Below, in pieces: positions 19,699-27,072 of a stretch of 64,000 nucleotides of DNA. Position 1 is the first letter of the stretch. Every line of letters starts with the position of its first letter. The position numbers and the translations under genes are program-made. Below the pieces are notes generated by a model that saw nothing but the letters and a program-made list of their open reading frames with translations, made no database searches and was not told where the DNA came from. Origin of the DNA: JANQIO01 sp036351375 (GTDB lineage: Bacteria > Pseudomonadota > Gammaproteobacteria > Pseudomonadales > Halieaceae); NCBI GenBank assembly GCA_036351375.1, contig JAZBOY010000058.1:15396-79395 (forward strand), in the 5' to 3' direction.

Positions 19699-19724
19699 GC
19701 CCGCCTTTTAGGCGGGCTTTTTTT
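19699..19724 (+). terminator. Intrinsic terminator of grxD
   Basis: GCCCGCC-tttta-GGCGGGC followed by seven T, 36 bp past the grxD stop. The clearest Rho-independent terminator in the window. Confidence 0.93.
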
Positions 19725-19760
19725 GCCCACCGGAGGCCTGGTTGCAGGGGCGCCGGCTTC

Positions 19761-20897
19761 TCAAGCCTCCTGATATTGCCGGGCATCGGTACTCCCCGGG
19801 GCCTGGTATAGCGCCCGCGGCCTTATCAGCCGGGACTGTGGCCGAAACTCCAGGGCGTGGGCGATATAACCCCATACCCGGGCGAGGGCGAACATGGCGG
19901 TGAAACTGTCGCTGGGTAGCCCCAGCGCATGGAACACCGCACCCTTGTAGAACTCCACATTGGCGCGCAAAGTCTTGCCGGGCTTTTCCAGCCGGCGACG
20001 GCAGCTCTCTTCGATGGCCACCAGGGTCTCAAACAGGCGCCGGTGATCTGCATTATCCGCGCAGAGCCGCTCCGCGAGCGGCCGCAACAGCCGCGCTCTG
20101 GGATCGGTGACCTGGTACTCCCGATGGCCGATACCCATGATTCGCCCGCCGGCTTCCAGCACCTTGACCACCGCCGCGTCGGCCGCGTCCGGGCTGCCGA
20201 CGGCGAGGGCGAATTCCAGTGCCGTCTGGTCGGCGCCGCCGTGCAGTTTGCCAAACAGGGTGCCGATGGAAGCGGCGATGCTCGACTCCACCGGCGCCTG
20301 CGAGCTCAGTACCACGCGACCCGCGAATGTACCGGCGTTGTAACTGTGTTCCATTTGCAGGATCTGTGCGGCCTGCAGCGCGGCCAGGGCGTTCGCGCCC
20401 GTTGCGGCGCCGCCCAGGTCCGCCAGAAAAGCCTGCAGAGGATCTAGTCGGTTGCAGCTGGCCTGCCAATCGAGCCCCGCCCGCTTTCGCAGCCAGGTCG
20501 CCAGCAGGGTGGGTAAGCGGGCCGCCACCACCAGGCCGCGACGGGCGTCTTCACCGCCGGGCAGCGCAAAATCAGCCCGCGGGGAAAAATCCAGCAGTGG
20601 TACCAGGCCCTGCAGCACACGCATCGGGTGGCTGTCCGCCGGCAAGGCCAGCAGTAGCTCGCGCTCGTGGCGCGCGAGTGCACGATGCTCGAGCAGGAAG
20701 TGAGCCAGCGTCTGCTCCTGCCGGGGGCTCGGCGGTGCACCGTAGAGCAGCAGCCAGGCCACGTGCAGGTAGGGGCGCTGCACCAGGGTTTCGATGTCGA
20801 TTCCGCGGTAGCTGAGGCGGCCGGCGGCCCCGTCGACGTCGGACACGGCAGTGGCGCCGACCACCACCCCCTCAAGGCCTATATTGATATCGTTCAT
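19761..20897 (-). CDS. Citrate synthase-family protein, atypical paralogue
   Basis: 378-residue member of the citrate/2-methylcitrate synthase fold. The N-terminal small domain (GLEGVVVGATAVSDVDG..LSYRGIDIETL) is normal for the short bacterial type. The catalytic His pair is present (His219 in LHGGADQ, His258 in GIGHREY). The region usually reading ADHxxNASTF is MEHSYNAGTF, and the usual NVDFYSG motif reads NVEFYKG, so the catalytic Asp is Glu315. Activity may be reduced or the acyl acceptor changed. It is divergent from a LysR gene and far from other TCA or prp genes, so a specialised role is likely. Not assignable to gltA or prpC on sequence alone. Confidence 0.8.
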   Translation of the reverse strand: MNDINIGLEGVVVGATAVSDVDGAAGRLSYRGIDIETLVQRPYLHVAWLLLYGAPPSPRQEQTLAHFLLEHRALARHERELLLALPADSHPMRVLQGLVPLLDFSPRADFALPGGEDARRGLVVAARLPTLLATWLRKRAGLDWQASCNRLDPLQAFLADLGGAATGANALAALQAAQILQMEHSYNAGTFAGRVVLSSQAPVESSIAASIGTLFGKLHGGADQTALEFALAVGSPDAADAAVVKVLEAGGRIMGIGHREYQVTDPRARLLRPLAERLCADNADHRRLFETLVAIEESCRRRLEKPGKTLRANVEFYKGAVFHALGLPSDSFTAMFALARVWGYIAHALEFRPQSRLIRPRALYQAPGSTDARQYQEA

Positions 20898-20964
20898 AGG
20901 TGCTCCAGTTAACTGTGCGCGGAGCAGTATTGCGGGGGCATTAAAATAAGTTAAGCTAAAGATT

Positions 20965-20980
20965 CTTATATTTATATAAG
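20965..20980. promoter_or_regulatory. LysR-type operator candidate
   Basis: CTTATAT-tt-ATATAAG, 7-bp perfect arms of T-N11-A character, in the 101-bp AT-rich gap between the divergent citrate synthase-like and lysR-type genes. The surrounding sequence holds the only promoter-like AT content of the gap. Confidence 0.5.
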
Positions 20981-20998
20981 TGATGCTAATTTTTGAGT

Positions 20999-21883
20999 AT
21001 GCGACTTGAGACCCAGGAACTGCGGGTACTCACGGCCGTGGCGGAGTGCCGCGGCTTCAAGCGGGCGGCGGAACAGCTGGCGGTAAGCCAATCTGCTGTC
21101 TCCCAGGCCATTACCGGGCTGGAGCGCAAGCTCGACCAGCGCCTGTTTCATCGCCGCCCCCTTGAGCTTACCGAGGCGGGTATGCGATTGCTTACTTACG
21201 CCCAGAGCCAGGCGCGTGAAGAGGCGCAGTTGCTGGGTGACCTGGTGGCCATCAGGCAGGGTGAGCAGTCCCACCTGTCGTTGGCGGTCAACGGCACGAT
21301 CAACCGCTACCACGCGCCTGAGCTGGTGCTGGACTACTGTGCTCAGCACCCGTTTGCGCGCCTGGCGCTCGAGGAGCTGCCGTCCCGGCAAGTCATCCAG
21401 GCGGTGGTCAGCGGCGCTGCCGAACTGGGCATGGGTCCGTTCCAGTCTCATATGCCCGCCCTGGAGAGCATTCCGCTCTTCGATGAGCTGAGGATCCTGG
21501 TGGTGGCGGCGGGCCACCCGGCCATCGACCAGGTGCGCAGGGACCCGCAGGCCGCCATCGGTGAGCTGCCGCTGCTCGCCTCCTTCCTGGACGAGCCGGA
21601 AGAGCGGCCCGGCGCCCAGCGTATTCGCGATCATTTCAGTCGGGTATGGGAAGTGCGCTCCATCAGCATGCGGCTGCGATTGCTGGCCGAGGGTCATGCC
21701 GTGGGGTATGTTAGCGACCAGCTGTTGGTGCACGAGCCGCTCTGTGAGCAGTTGGAAGAGGTGGCGGGACTGGCTTTTTCCCGCATCCCGCGCAGTGTTG
21801 GCATCTTCTACCGCAAGGATGCGGTGTTGTCTGCGGGTGCCAGGCGTTTTGTGAAATTGTGTCGAGCGAGGTGGTCAAAATGA
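20999..21883 (+). CDS. LysR-family transcriptional regulator
   Basis: 294 residues. The winged HTH covers about 1-60 (ELRVLTAVAECRGFKRAAEQLAVSQSAVSQAITGLERKLDQRLFHRR), followed by a periplasmic-binding-like effector domain (about 85-290). ATG 20999 is preferred over an in-frame TTG two codons earlier because HTH spacing fits and TTG offers no better site. The divergent partner is the atypical citrate synthase, its most likely target. The stop overlaps the next start (ATGA), so it is co-translated with the beta-propeller gene, which may belong to the same pathway. Effector unknown. Confidence 0.9.
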   Translation: MRLETQELRVLTAVAECRGFKRAAEQLAVSQSAVSQAITGLERKLDQRLFHRRPLELTEAGMRLLTYAQSQAREEAQLLGDLVAIRQGEQSHLSLAVNGTINRYHAPELVLDYCAQHPFARLALEELPSRQVIQAVVSGAAELGMGPFQSHMPALESIPLFDELRILVVAAGHPAIDQVRRDPQAAIGELPLLASFLDEPEERPGAQRIRDHFSRVWEVRSISMRLRLLAEGHAVGYVSDQLLVHEPLCEQLEEVAGLAFSRIPRSVGIFYRKDAVLSAGARRFVKLCRARWSK

Positions 21884-22926
21884 AATTCCTGCGCAGCCTG
21901 TGCCTGGCGGCATGCTCACTGCTGGCGCTGCCCCTGGAGGCGGAGACCCTGCTGGTGGGCAACAAGGCCGAGGCCAGCGTGTCATTGATCGACCTGGCCA
22001 GCGGGCGCGAGGTCGCGCGCGCCAGCACTGCTCCCGGTCCTCACGAAATCGCCGTCTCCGGAGACGGCAAACTGGCCGTGGTAACCAACTACGGTGCCGA
22101 AGAGCCGGGCAACAGCCTGACCATCATAGAAGTGGAGCAGGGCAAGGCGGTAGCCTCTATCGACCTGGGCGAATACACCCGGCCGCACGGTATCGTTTTC
22201 ATGCCCGGCAATCGCCGGGTGCTGGTGACTGCGGAAGGGGCCCGCGCGCTGTTGGTAGTCGACGTCTGGAACGGCGTGGTGGAGAAGGCGATCCCCACCG
22301 GCCAGGACACCTCACACATGCTGGCCTACGACCCCAGCGGCAAGCGCGCCTTTGTGGCCAATATCGGCTCGGGCAGCGTCAGCCTGATCAACGTGGCGGG
22401 CGGCGAACTGCTGGCCTTCCGCCGCTCCGGCGCGGGTGCCGAGGGCATCGCCCTGTCTGCCGACGGCCGGGACCTGTGGGTCACCAACCGGGCGGACGAT
22501 AGCGTGACCCTGTTTGATGCCCGCAACCTGGATACTCGATCCTCCGTGGCGGTGCCGGGCTTTCCCATTCGTGCCGAGGTGATGCCACCCGAAGCCGGGG
22601 GTCTGGTCCTGGTCACCAGCGCCCGCAGCGCGGAACTCAGCATCATCGACCCCGACTCGGCTGAGCTGCTGCGTACCGTGCCCATCTCGCTGCAGCAGTC
22701 CGGCGGGACCATTCTGGGCGAGCAGATGGCAGGCAGTTCGGTGCCGATTGGCATCGAGATAGCGCCCGCGGGCGACCGGGTCTGGATAGCACATGCCGCC
22801 GCAGACGCGATCCAGGAACTGAACCCCGCCGACTGGTCGCAAACCCGGATGCTGGCAACCGGCGACGAGCCGGACGCCATGGCGTACTCACCGCTGTCGG
22901 TGAAGACGTTCGTTCAGCCGCAGTAA
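21880..22926 (+). CDS. Exported YVTN/YncE-type beta-propeller protein
   Basis: 348 residues. Signal peptide MKFLRSLCLAACSLLALPLEA, then repeated blade units with the signature DGKLAVVTNYG, PGNRRVLVTAEG, SGKRAFVANIGSGSVSLIN, DGRDLWVTNRADDSVTLFD, i.e. the '40-residue YVTN' repeat, consistent with a 7-bladed propeller in the periplasm. Its start overlaps the LysR stop (ATGA), so expression is coupled. No catalytic motif is visible; such proteins act as binding scaffolds or are found beside periplasmic dehydrogenases. Confidence 0.82.
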   Translation: MKFLRSLCLAACSLLALPLEAETLLVGNKAEASVSLIDLASGREVARASTAPGPHEIAVSGDGKLAVVTNYGAEEPGNSLTIIEVEQGKAVASIDLGEYTRPHGIVFMPGNRRVLVTAEGARALLVVDVWNGVVEKAIPTGQDTSHMLAYDPSGKRAFVANIGSGSVSLINVAGGELLAFRRSGAGAEGIALSADGRDLWVTNRADDSVTLFDARNLDTRSSVAVPGFPIRAEVMPPEAGGLVLVTSARSAELSIIDPDSAELLRTVPISLQQSGGTILGEQMAGSSVPIGIEIAPAGDRVWIAHAAADAIQELNPADWSQTRMLATGDEPDAMAYSPLSVKTFVQPQ

Positions 22927-22973
22927 ATCAGGGAATGGCGCCGGACCGGCGCGGAAAGGGCGGGGAAAGTCTT

Positions 22974-22999
22974 GCCAGGGGCGCCCGGGCGCCCCTGGC
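22974..22999. terminator. Bidirectional hairpin between the propeller gene and bfr
   Basis: A perfect 26-nt dyad (13-bp arms, GCCAGGGGCGCCC and its complement) between two convergent genes. A second perfect hairpin GCGCCGG-a-CCGGCGC lies at 22938-22952. Together they should stop read-through in both directions. Confidence 0.65.
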
Positions 23000-23022
23000 C
23001 GAGCACCCCATCTAGCCAGGTA

Positions 23023-23526
23023 TCAGTCGCTTACGCTGTCCAGCACGCTGCCCTGGTCGACAAACTGCGCGCTCTGGATGTAGTTCTGGATACCCATCTT
23101 GTCGATCAGGCTGATTTGCGTCTCCAGCCAGTCAACGTGTTCTTCTTCCGACTCGAGAATATCCGCGAACAGCTCACGTGAGCCGAAGTCGCGCACCGAC
23201 TCGCAGTATTCGATAGCGTCGCGCAGGTCGGGGATCGCCTTCATTTCCAGCTTGAGGTCGCAGTTGAGCATCTCCTCGACGTTTTCGCCGATCATCAGCT
23301 TGCCGAGGTCCTGGAAATTGGGCAGTCCCTCGAGGAAGAGGATGCGCTCGGTGAGCTTGTCCGCGTGCTTCATCTCGTCGATGGACTCGTGGTACTCGTG
23401 CTCGGCCAGCTCCTTGAGCCCCCAGTCCTGGTACATCTTGGCGTGCAGGAAGTACTGGTTGATGGCTATCAGCTCGTTGCCCAGCACTTTATTCAGGTAT
23501 TCAATGACTTTGGGATCGCCTTTCAT
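23023..23526 (-). CDS. bfr: Bacterioferritin (heme-containing iron store)
   Basis: 24-mer iron-storage protein with ferroxidase activity. 167 residues, slightly longer than the usual 154-160 through a C-terminal tail. All six ferroxidase ligands are present: Glu18, Glu51, His54, Glu94, Glu127, His130. Heme-ligand Met52 is in DEMKHA and Tyr25 is conserved. It is therefore a catalytically complete, heme-binding subunit. An excellent AAGGAGG precedes the ATG. A TGATAAT half-site of Fur type lies upstream at 23625-23631. bfd lies 455 bp upstream on the same strand. Confidence 0.96.
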   Translation of the reverse strand: MKGDPKVIEYLNKVLGNELIAINQYFLHAKMYQDWGLKELAEHEYHESIDEMKHADKLTERILFLEGLPNFQDLGKLMIGENVEEMLNCDLKLEMKAIPDLRDAIEYCESVRDFGSRELFADILESEEEHVDWLETQISLIDKMGIQNYIQSAQFVDQGSVLDSVSD

Positions 23527-23981
23527 GGCGCGGCCTCCTTGGCTGTGGATGAATGCCCGCCAGTATAGTGGCCGTCAACCGCAAATACAACGCTAAGTTA
23601 TTGATTTAATTGGTTTATTTAGAATGATAATAAGAGCGATTCGCAATCGTATCGGTGCCGCCGGCACCGCCGCCTGAACGGTGTGGAATACCTGGAGCCG
23701 CCCTTCCCAACTGCCGCGCGGTCGCTACCCTCCGCGCGACCAAATGGCGTTCCAATATCGCAATCCGTCGGTTGGGAAGGGTCTCAAGGAGGCGCTCGTG
23801 GGGGGAAATCAACCTCTGCAGTCGCTCAGGCGCAGCGTCAGAACTTCACCGTGCCAGGCGAACCAGCGCCCTGTGTTAGACCCAGCGCTACGGCGTAACG
23901 CGTTGCGCCAGAAAAAACGACCGAAGTTGTCTAGCGCCTCGGTGTTAACTTCGGCTCGATCGCGAGCGGTTTTATGGAAAG
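23527..23981. other. Structured intergenic region between bfd and bfr
   Basis: 455 bp with no convincing protein-coding gene. It contains a Fur-like half-site (23625-23631), a long-range inverted repeat CCCTTCCCAAC (23701-23711) / GTTGGGAAGGG (23771-23781) enclosing a smaller hairpin GGTCGC (23720-23725) / GCGACC (23736-23741), an inverted repeat CCGAAGTT (23921-23928) / AACTTCGG (23947-23954), and a plus-strand hairpin GCTCG-atcg-CGAGC (23954-23967) followed by TTTT. The arrangement could be a plus-strand small RNA of about 300 nt divergent from bfr. Confidence 0.35.
23625..23639. promoter_or_regulatory. Weak Fur-like site upstream of bfr
   Basis: TGATAAT matches the left arm of the 7-1-7 Fur motif exactly; the right arm (AGAGCGA) is poor. 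It lies 99 bp upstream of bfr in an AT-rich stretch. Confidence 0.35.
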
Positions 23982-24185
23982 TCAGGTAACAGCGTAGAAG
24001 AGCTGCTGGTCGTCGTTGTTGTCGATGAGGCTCTCGCGAAGGATTTCACGGGTAAGAATGCCACACTTGCCGCACTGGCTGGCCACCCCCAGGGATTTTC
24101 GAACATCTCGCAAAGAACTCGCACCATCTTCCACGGCTGCGCGAATCTGGGTATCGGTAATTCCCTTGCAGAGACAAACGTACAT
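23982..24185 (-). CDS. bfd: Bacterioferritin-associated ferredoxin
   Basis: [2Fe-2S] protein that docks on Bfr near the heme and donates electrons to release stored iron. 67 residues; the four cluster ligands Cys4, Cys6 (CLC), Cys38 and Cys41 (CGKC) match the Pseudomonas Bfd spacing. A close match to a Fur box lies 44 bp upstream, consistent with induction under iron starvation. Although on the same strand as bfr, the 455-bp gap suggests separate promoters, which fits opposite needs for storage and release. Confidence 0.95.
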   Translation of the reverse strand: MYVCLCKGITDTQIRAAVEDGASSLRDVRKSLGVASQCGKCGILTREILRESLIDNNDDQQLFYAVT

Positions 24186-24228
24186 AGTTGGCTCAACTCC
24201 AGTGCTGATGATGTAAACCTAATGGGAA

Positions 24229-24243
24229 TGAGAATGATTGTCA
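24229..24243. promoter_or_regulatory. Fur box upstream of bfd
   Basis: TGAGAATGATTGTCA differs from the 7-1-7 consensus TGATAATnATTATCA at only two positions (G for T and G for A, symmetric). Located between divergent bfd and proA, closer to bfd. Confidence 0.75.
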
Positions 24244-24312
24244 ATAAGATTTCAGGTGGAAAATCGAGATTTTTCGCTCCATCGATAGCTCCGGCTGCCC
24301 GGACCCTTCAGG

Positions 24313-24318
24313 TATAAT
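24313..24318 (+). promoter_or_regulatory. -10 element of proA promoter
   Basis: Consensus TATAAT 25 bp before the proA ATG. No convincing -35 at 17 bp. The leader would be about 18 nt and carries GAAGGA as ribosome-binding site. Confidence 0.5.
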
Positions 24319-24342
24319 CGCGGCAGCTAAGAGAAGGACGCT

Positions 24343-25599
24343 ATGGACCTGATTTCCTACATGCAGCAGACCGGCAAAGCGGCGCGCGAAGCAGCGGCCC
24401 GCCTGGCCGCTGCCGACCCCGGCGCAAAGAACGCGGCGCTGCTGGCTACGGCCGACGCCCTTGCCGCAGAGCGCGATGCGCTGCTCGTGGCCAACGCCGA
24501 GGATATGGCTCGCGGCCGTGAGCGCGACCTGGACGCGGCGCTGCTCGATCGTCTCGAGCTCACGCCGGCGCGCTTCGATGCCATGCTGGAGGGTTTGGAA
24601 CAGGTGGCAAAGCTGCCGGATCCCATCGGCCAGATCGACGACCTGCGCTACATGCCCAGCGGTATCCGCGTGGGGCGCATGCGCGTGCCGCTGGGTGTCA
24701 TCGGCATCATTTACGAAAGCCGTCCCAACGTGACCATCGACGCTGCCAGCCTGTGCCTGAAGTCCGGGAATGCCACGATTCTGCGCGGTGGCTCGGAGGC
24801 GTTCGCGTCCAACCAGGCCATCGGCCGCTGCATTGCCCGCGGCCTGGCCGCCGCCGGCTTGCCGGAAGCCGCGATCCAGGTGCTCGAGACCCCGGACCGT
24901 GCGGCGGTGGGAGAACTGGTGCGGATGTCTGAGTTCGTTGATGTCATCGTGCCGCGTGGCGGCAAGGGACTGATCGAGCGAATCAGCGCCGAGGCCACGG
25001 TACCGGTTATCAAGCATCTCGACGGCAACTGTCATGTCTACGTGGCTGCGGAAGCCGACCTTGATATGGCCCTGGACATTGCGGTCAACGCCAAGACCCA
25101 GCGCTACGGTACCTGCAACACCATGGAAACCCTGCTGGTAGACAAAGCGGTCGCGCAGAACTTTCTGCCAAAGCTGTCCGCCGCCATGCAGCACGCCGGT
25201 GTCGAACTGCGCGGCTGCGAACAGACCCGCTCGCTGGTGGTCGACGCCGTGCCTGCCGAGGAATCGGACTGGTACGAGGAATACCTGGGGCCGATTCTGG
25301 CTGTACGGGTGGTCGATGGGCTCGATGAGGCGATCCAGCATATCAATCGCTACGGCTCTCGCCACACCGACGCCATCATTACTCGCGATCACAGTGCCGC
25401 CATGCGTTTCCTGCGCGAGGTGGATTCCAGCTCGGTGATGGTCAACGCCTCCACGCGCTTCGCAGACGGCTTCGAGTATGGCCTGGGCGCCGAGATCGGC
25501 ATCTCCACGGACAAGCTGCACGCTCGCGGCCCGGTGGGGCTGGAAGGCCTTACCTCTCGCAAATATGTGGTGCTGGGTGAGGGGCAGACCCGGCAGTGA
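24343..25599 (+). CDS. proA: Gamma-glutamyl phosphate reductase
   Basis: NADPH-dependent aldehyde-dehydrogenase-fold enzyme making glutamate-5-semialdehyde, the second step of proline synthesis. 418 residues, family length. Motifs: RVPLGVIGIIYESRPNVT near the N-terminus, the catalytic Cys in QRYGTCNTMETLL, and the C-terminal FADGFEYGLGAEIGIST segment. GAAGGA lies at good spacing before the ATG. Its TGA overlaps the nadD GTG, so it heads the elongasome cluster at least for translation; proA-nadD adjacency is common in gammaproteobacteria. Confidence 0.96.
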   Translation: MDLISYMQQTGKAAREAAARLAAADPGAKNAALLATADALAAERDALLVANAEDMARGRERDLDAALLDRLELTPARFDAMLEGLEQVAKLPDPIGQIDDLRYMPSGIRVGRMRVPLGVIGIIYESRPNVTIDAASLCLKSGNATILRGGSEAFASNQAIGRCIARGLAAAGLPEAAIQVLETPDRAAVGELVRMSEFVDVIVPRGGKGLIERISAEATVPVIKHLDGNCHVYVAAEADLDMALDIAVNAKTQRYGTCNTMETLLVDKAVAQNFLPKLSAAMQHAGVELRGCEQTRSLVVDAVPAEESDWYEEYLGPILAVRVVDGLDEAIQHINRYGSRHTDAIITRDHSAAMRFLREVDSSSVMVNASTRFADGFEYGLGAEIGISTDKLHARGPVGLEGLTSRKYVVLGEGQTRQ

Positions 25600-26270
25600 G
25601 CTCTGGCCCGATCGGCATTTTCGGCGGCACCTTCAACCCCATCCACAACGGTCACCTGCGCTCGGCACTGGAGCTCAAGGAAACCCTGGGCCTGGAGCAG
25701 GTGCGCCTGCTGCCCGCCGCCCAGCCGCCGCTGCGCGGCACGCCCGAGCTGTCACCGGAGCAGCGCGCGGAATTGGTGGAGCAGGCCGTGGCCAGCGAAG
25801 CGGGGCTGGTATGTGATCGCCGTGAACTATTGCGCCAGGGCCCGTCTTATACAGTGGATACCCTGGAGGAATTACGGGTTGAGCTGGGTCCGGCCCGTTC
25901 CCTGTGCCTGATTGTGGGAACCGATATTCTCGAGCGCATTCGCGAGTGGCACCGCTGGCAAGCGCTGCTGGACCTGGCCCACCTGGTGGTAATGGCGCGG
26001 CCAGGCTGGCGTGCGCCGACCAGCGGGGCGGTGGCCGGCTGGCTGAGGGAGCACAGCGGCGACGTCGACGATCTGCGGCGGGAGTCCGCCGGGCGGGTGG
26101 TCATGCAGCAGCTGCGGCAGCTGCCTATCTCGGCCACGGAAATTCGTGACATGATTGCCCGTGGGCAGTCACCCAGATACCTGCTGCCGGATGCAGTATG
26201 GGACACCATCCAACGCATCGGCGCCTACGGCGCCGGCGTTAAAGAACAGGAGCAACATGGAATCTGCTGA
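25596..26270 (+). CDS. nadD: Nicotinate-mononucleotide adenylyltransferase (GTG start)
   Basis: Adenylates NaMN to NaAD in NAD synthesis. 224 residues. The nucleotidyltransferase motif GIFGGTFNPIHNGHL sits at residues 7-21 and ISATEIRDMI near the C-terminus is the SxTxxR ATP-binding signature. GTG overlaps the proA stop (GTGA). The 3' end overlaps the rsfS start by 14 bp, giving a tightly coupled nadD-rsfS-rlmH set. Confidence 0.95.
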   Translation: MSSGPIGIFGGTFNPIHNGHLRSALELKETLGLEQVRLLPAAQPPLRGTPELSPEQRAELVEQAVASEAGLVCDRRELLRQGPSYTVDTLEELRVELGPARSLCLIVGTDILERIREWHRWQALLDLAHLVVMARPGWRAPTSGAVAGWLREHSGDVDDLRRESAGRVVMQQLRQLPISATEIRDMIARGQSPRYLLPDAVWDTIQRIGAYGAGVKEQEQHGIC

Positions 26271-26604
26271 ACTCAAACAGCTGGTGATTGATGCACTGGA
26301 CGATCTCAAGGGCGTTAATATTGTCGACCTGGACGTGCAGGGGCTCACCGATGTGATGGATTACCTGGTGATCGCCAGCGGCACTTCCAATCGCCATGTG
26401 AAGTCGCTGGCCGACAACGTCCTGACGCGCGCCAGGGAAAATGACTGCCGTCCGATGGGTGTGGAAGGCCAAGACAGCGCTGAATGGGTGCTGGTGGATT
26501 TCGGCGGGGTGGTGGTGCACGTGATGTTGCCTGCCACCCGGGACTTCTACGACCTCGAGCGGCTCTGGTCGCCGCCGGCAGCGAGTGCGGAACAGCCGGA
26601 GTGA
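26257..26604 (+). CDS. rsfS: Ribosome silencing factor RsfS
   Basis: Binds L14 on the 50S subunit and blocks subunit joining during starvation. 115 residues from ATG 26257, which has AGGAG just upstream; this matches the family N-terminus (MESAELKQLVIDALDDLKG). Signature blocks: MDYLVIASGTSNRHVKSLADNV and WVLVDFGGVVVHVMLPATRDFYDLERLW. It starts inside nadD and ends overlapping the rlmH GTG. Confidence 0.95.
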   Translation: MESAELKQLVIDALDDLKGVNIVDLDVQGLTDVMDYLVIASGTSNRHVKSLADNVLTRARENDCRPMGVEGQDSAEWVLVDFGGVVVHVMLPATRDFYDLERLWSPPAASAEQPE

Positions 26605-27071
26605 AACTGACGGTGCTGACCCCGGGTTCGCGGATGCCCCGGTGGGTGGATGAAGCCGTCGAGGAATACCGCAAGCGCCTGCCCCCGGAACTGAAGCTGG
26701 AGCTGCGCGACCTGCCGCTGGGCGGGCGCGGGCGCGACACCAACCCTGCGCGGGCTATGGCTGAGGAGGCGAAGCGCATCCGCGGTGCCCTGCCGGCCCG
26801 CGATCGGCTGGTGGTGCTGGATGTGACGGGAAAGTCCTTCACCACGGAGCAGTTGGCACAGCAGTTGGAGAGCTGGCAGATGTCCGGCGACAATTACAGC
26901 CTGGTGATCGGCGGTCCCGATGGGGTCGACCCTTCCCTGTTGGCAGAGGCGCAGCTGCGCTGGTCCCTGTCGCCACTGACCCTGCCGCATCCGCTGGTGC
27001 GGGTGGTGCTGGTGGAACAGTTGTATCGCGCTTGGACAATCAACTCCGGGCACCCGTATCATCGGAGCTGA
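26601..27071 (+). CDS. rlmH: 23S rRNA pseudouridine-1915 N3-methyltransferase (GTG start)
   Basis: SPOUT methyltransferase modifying helix 69 of 23S rRNA on assembled ribosomes. 156 residues from GTG 26601; E. coli RlmH has 155. The SAM-binding trefoil knot is seen as LVIGGPDGVDPSLLAEA and SLSPLTLPHPLVRVVLVEQLYRAW, with the terminal NSGHPYHRS motif. GTG overlaps the rsfS stop (GTGA). RsfS and RlmH both act at the 50S subunit interface, so coupling makes biological sense. Confidence 0.96.
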   Translation: MKLTVLTPGSRMPRWVDEAVEEYRKRLPPELKLELRDLPLGGRGRDTNPARAMAEEAKRIRGALPARDRLVVLDVTGKSFTTEQLAQQLESWQMSGDNYSLVIGGPDGVDPSLLAEAQLRWSLSPLTLPHPLVRVVLVEQLYRAWTINSGHPYHRS

Positions 27072-27072
27072 A

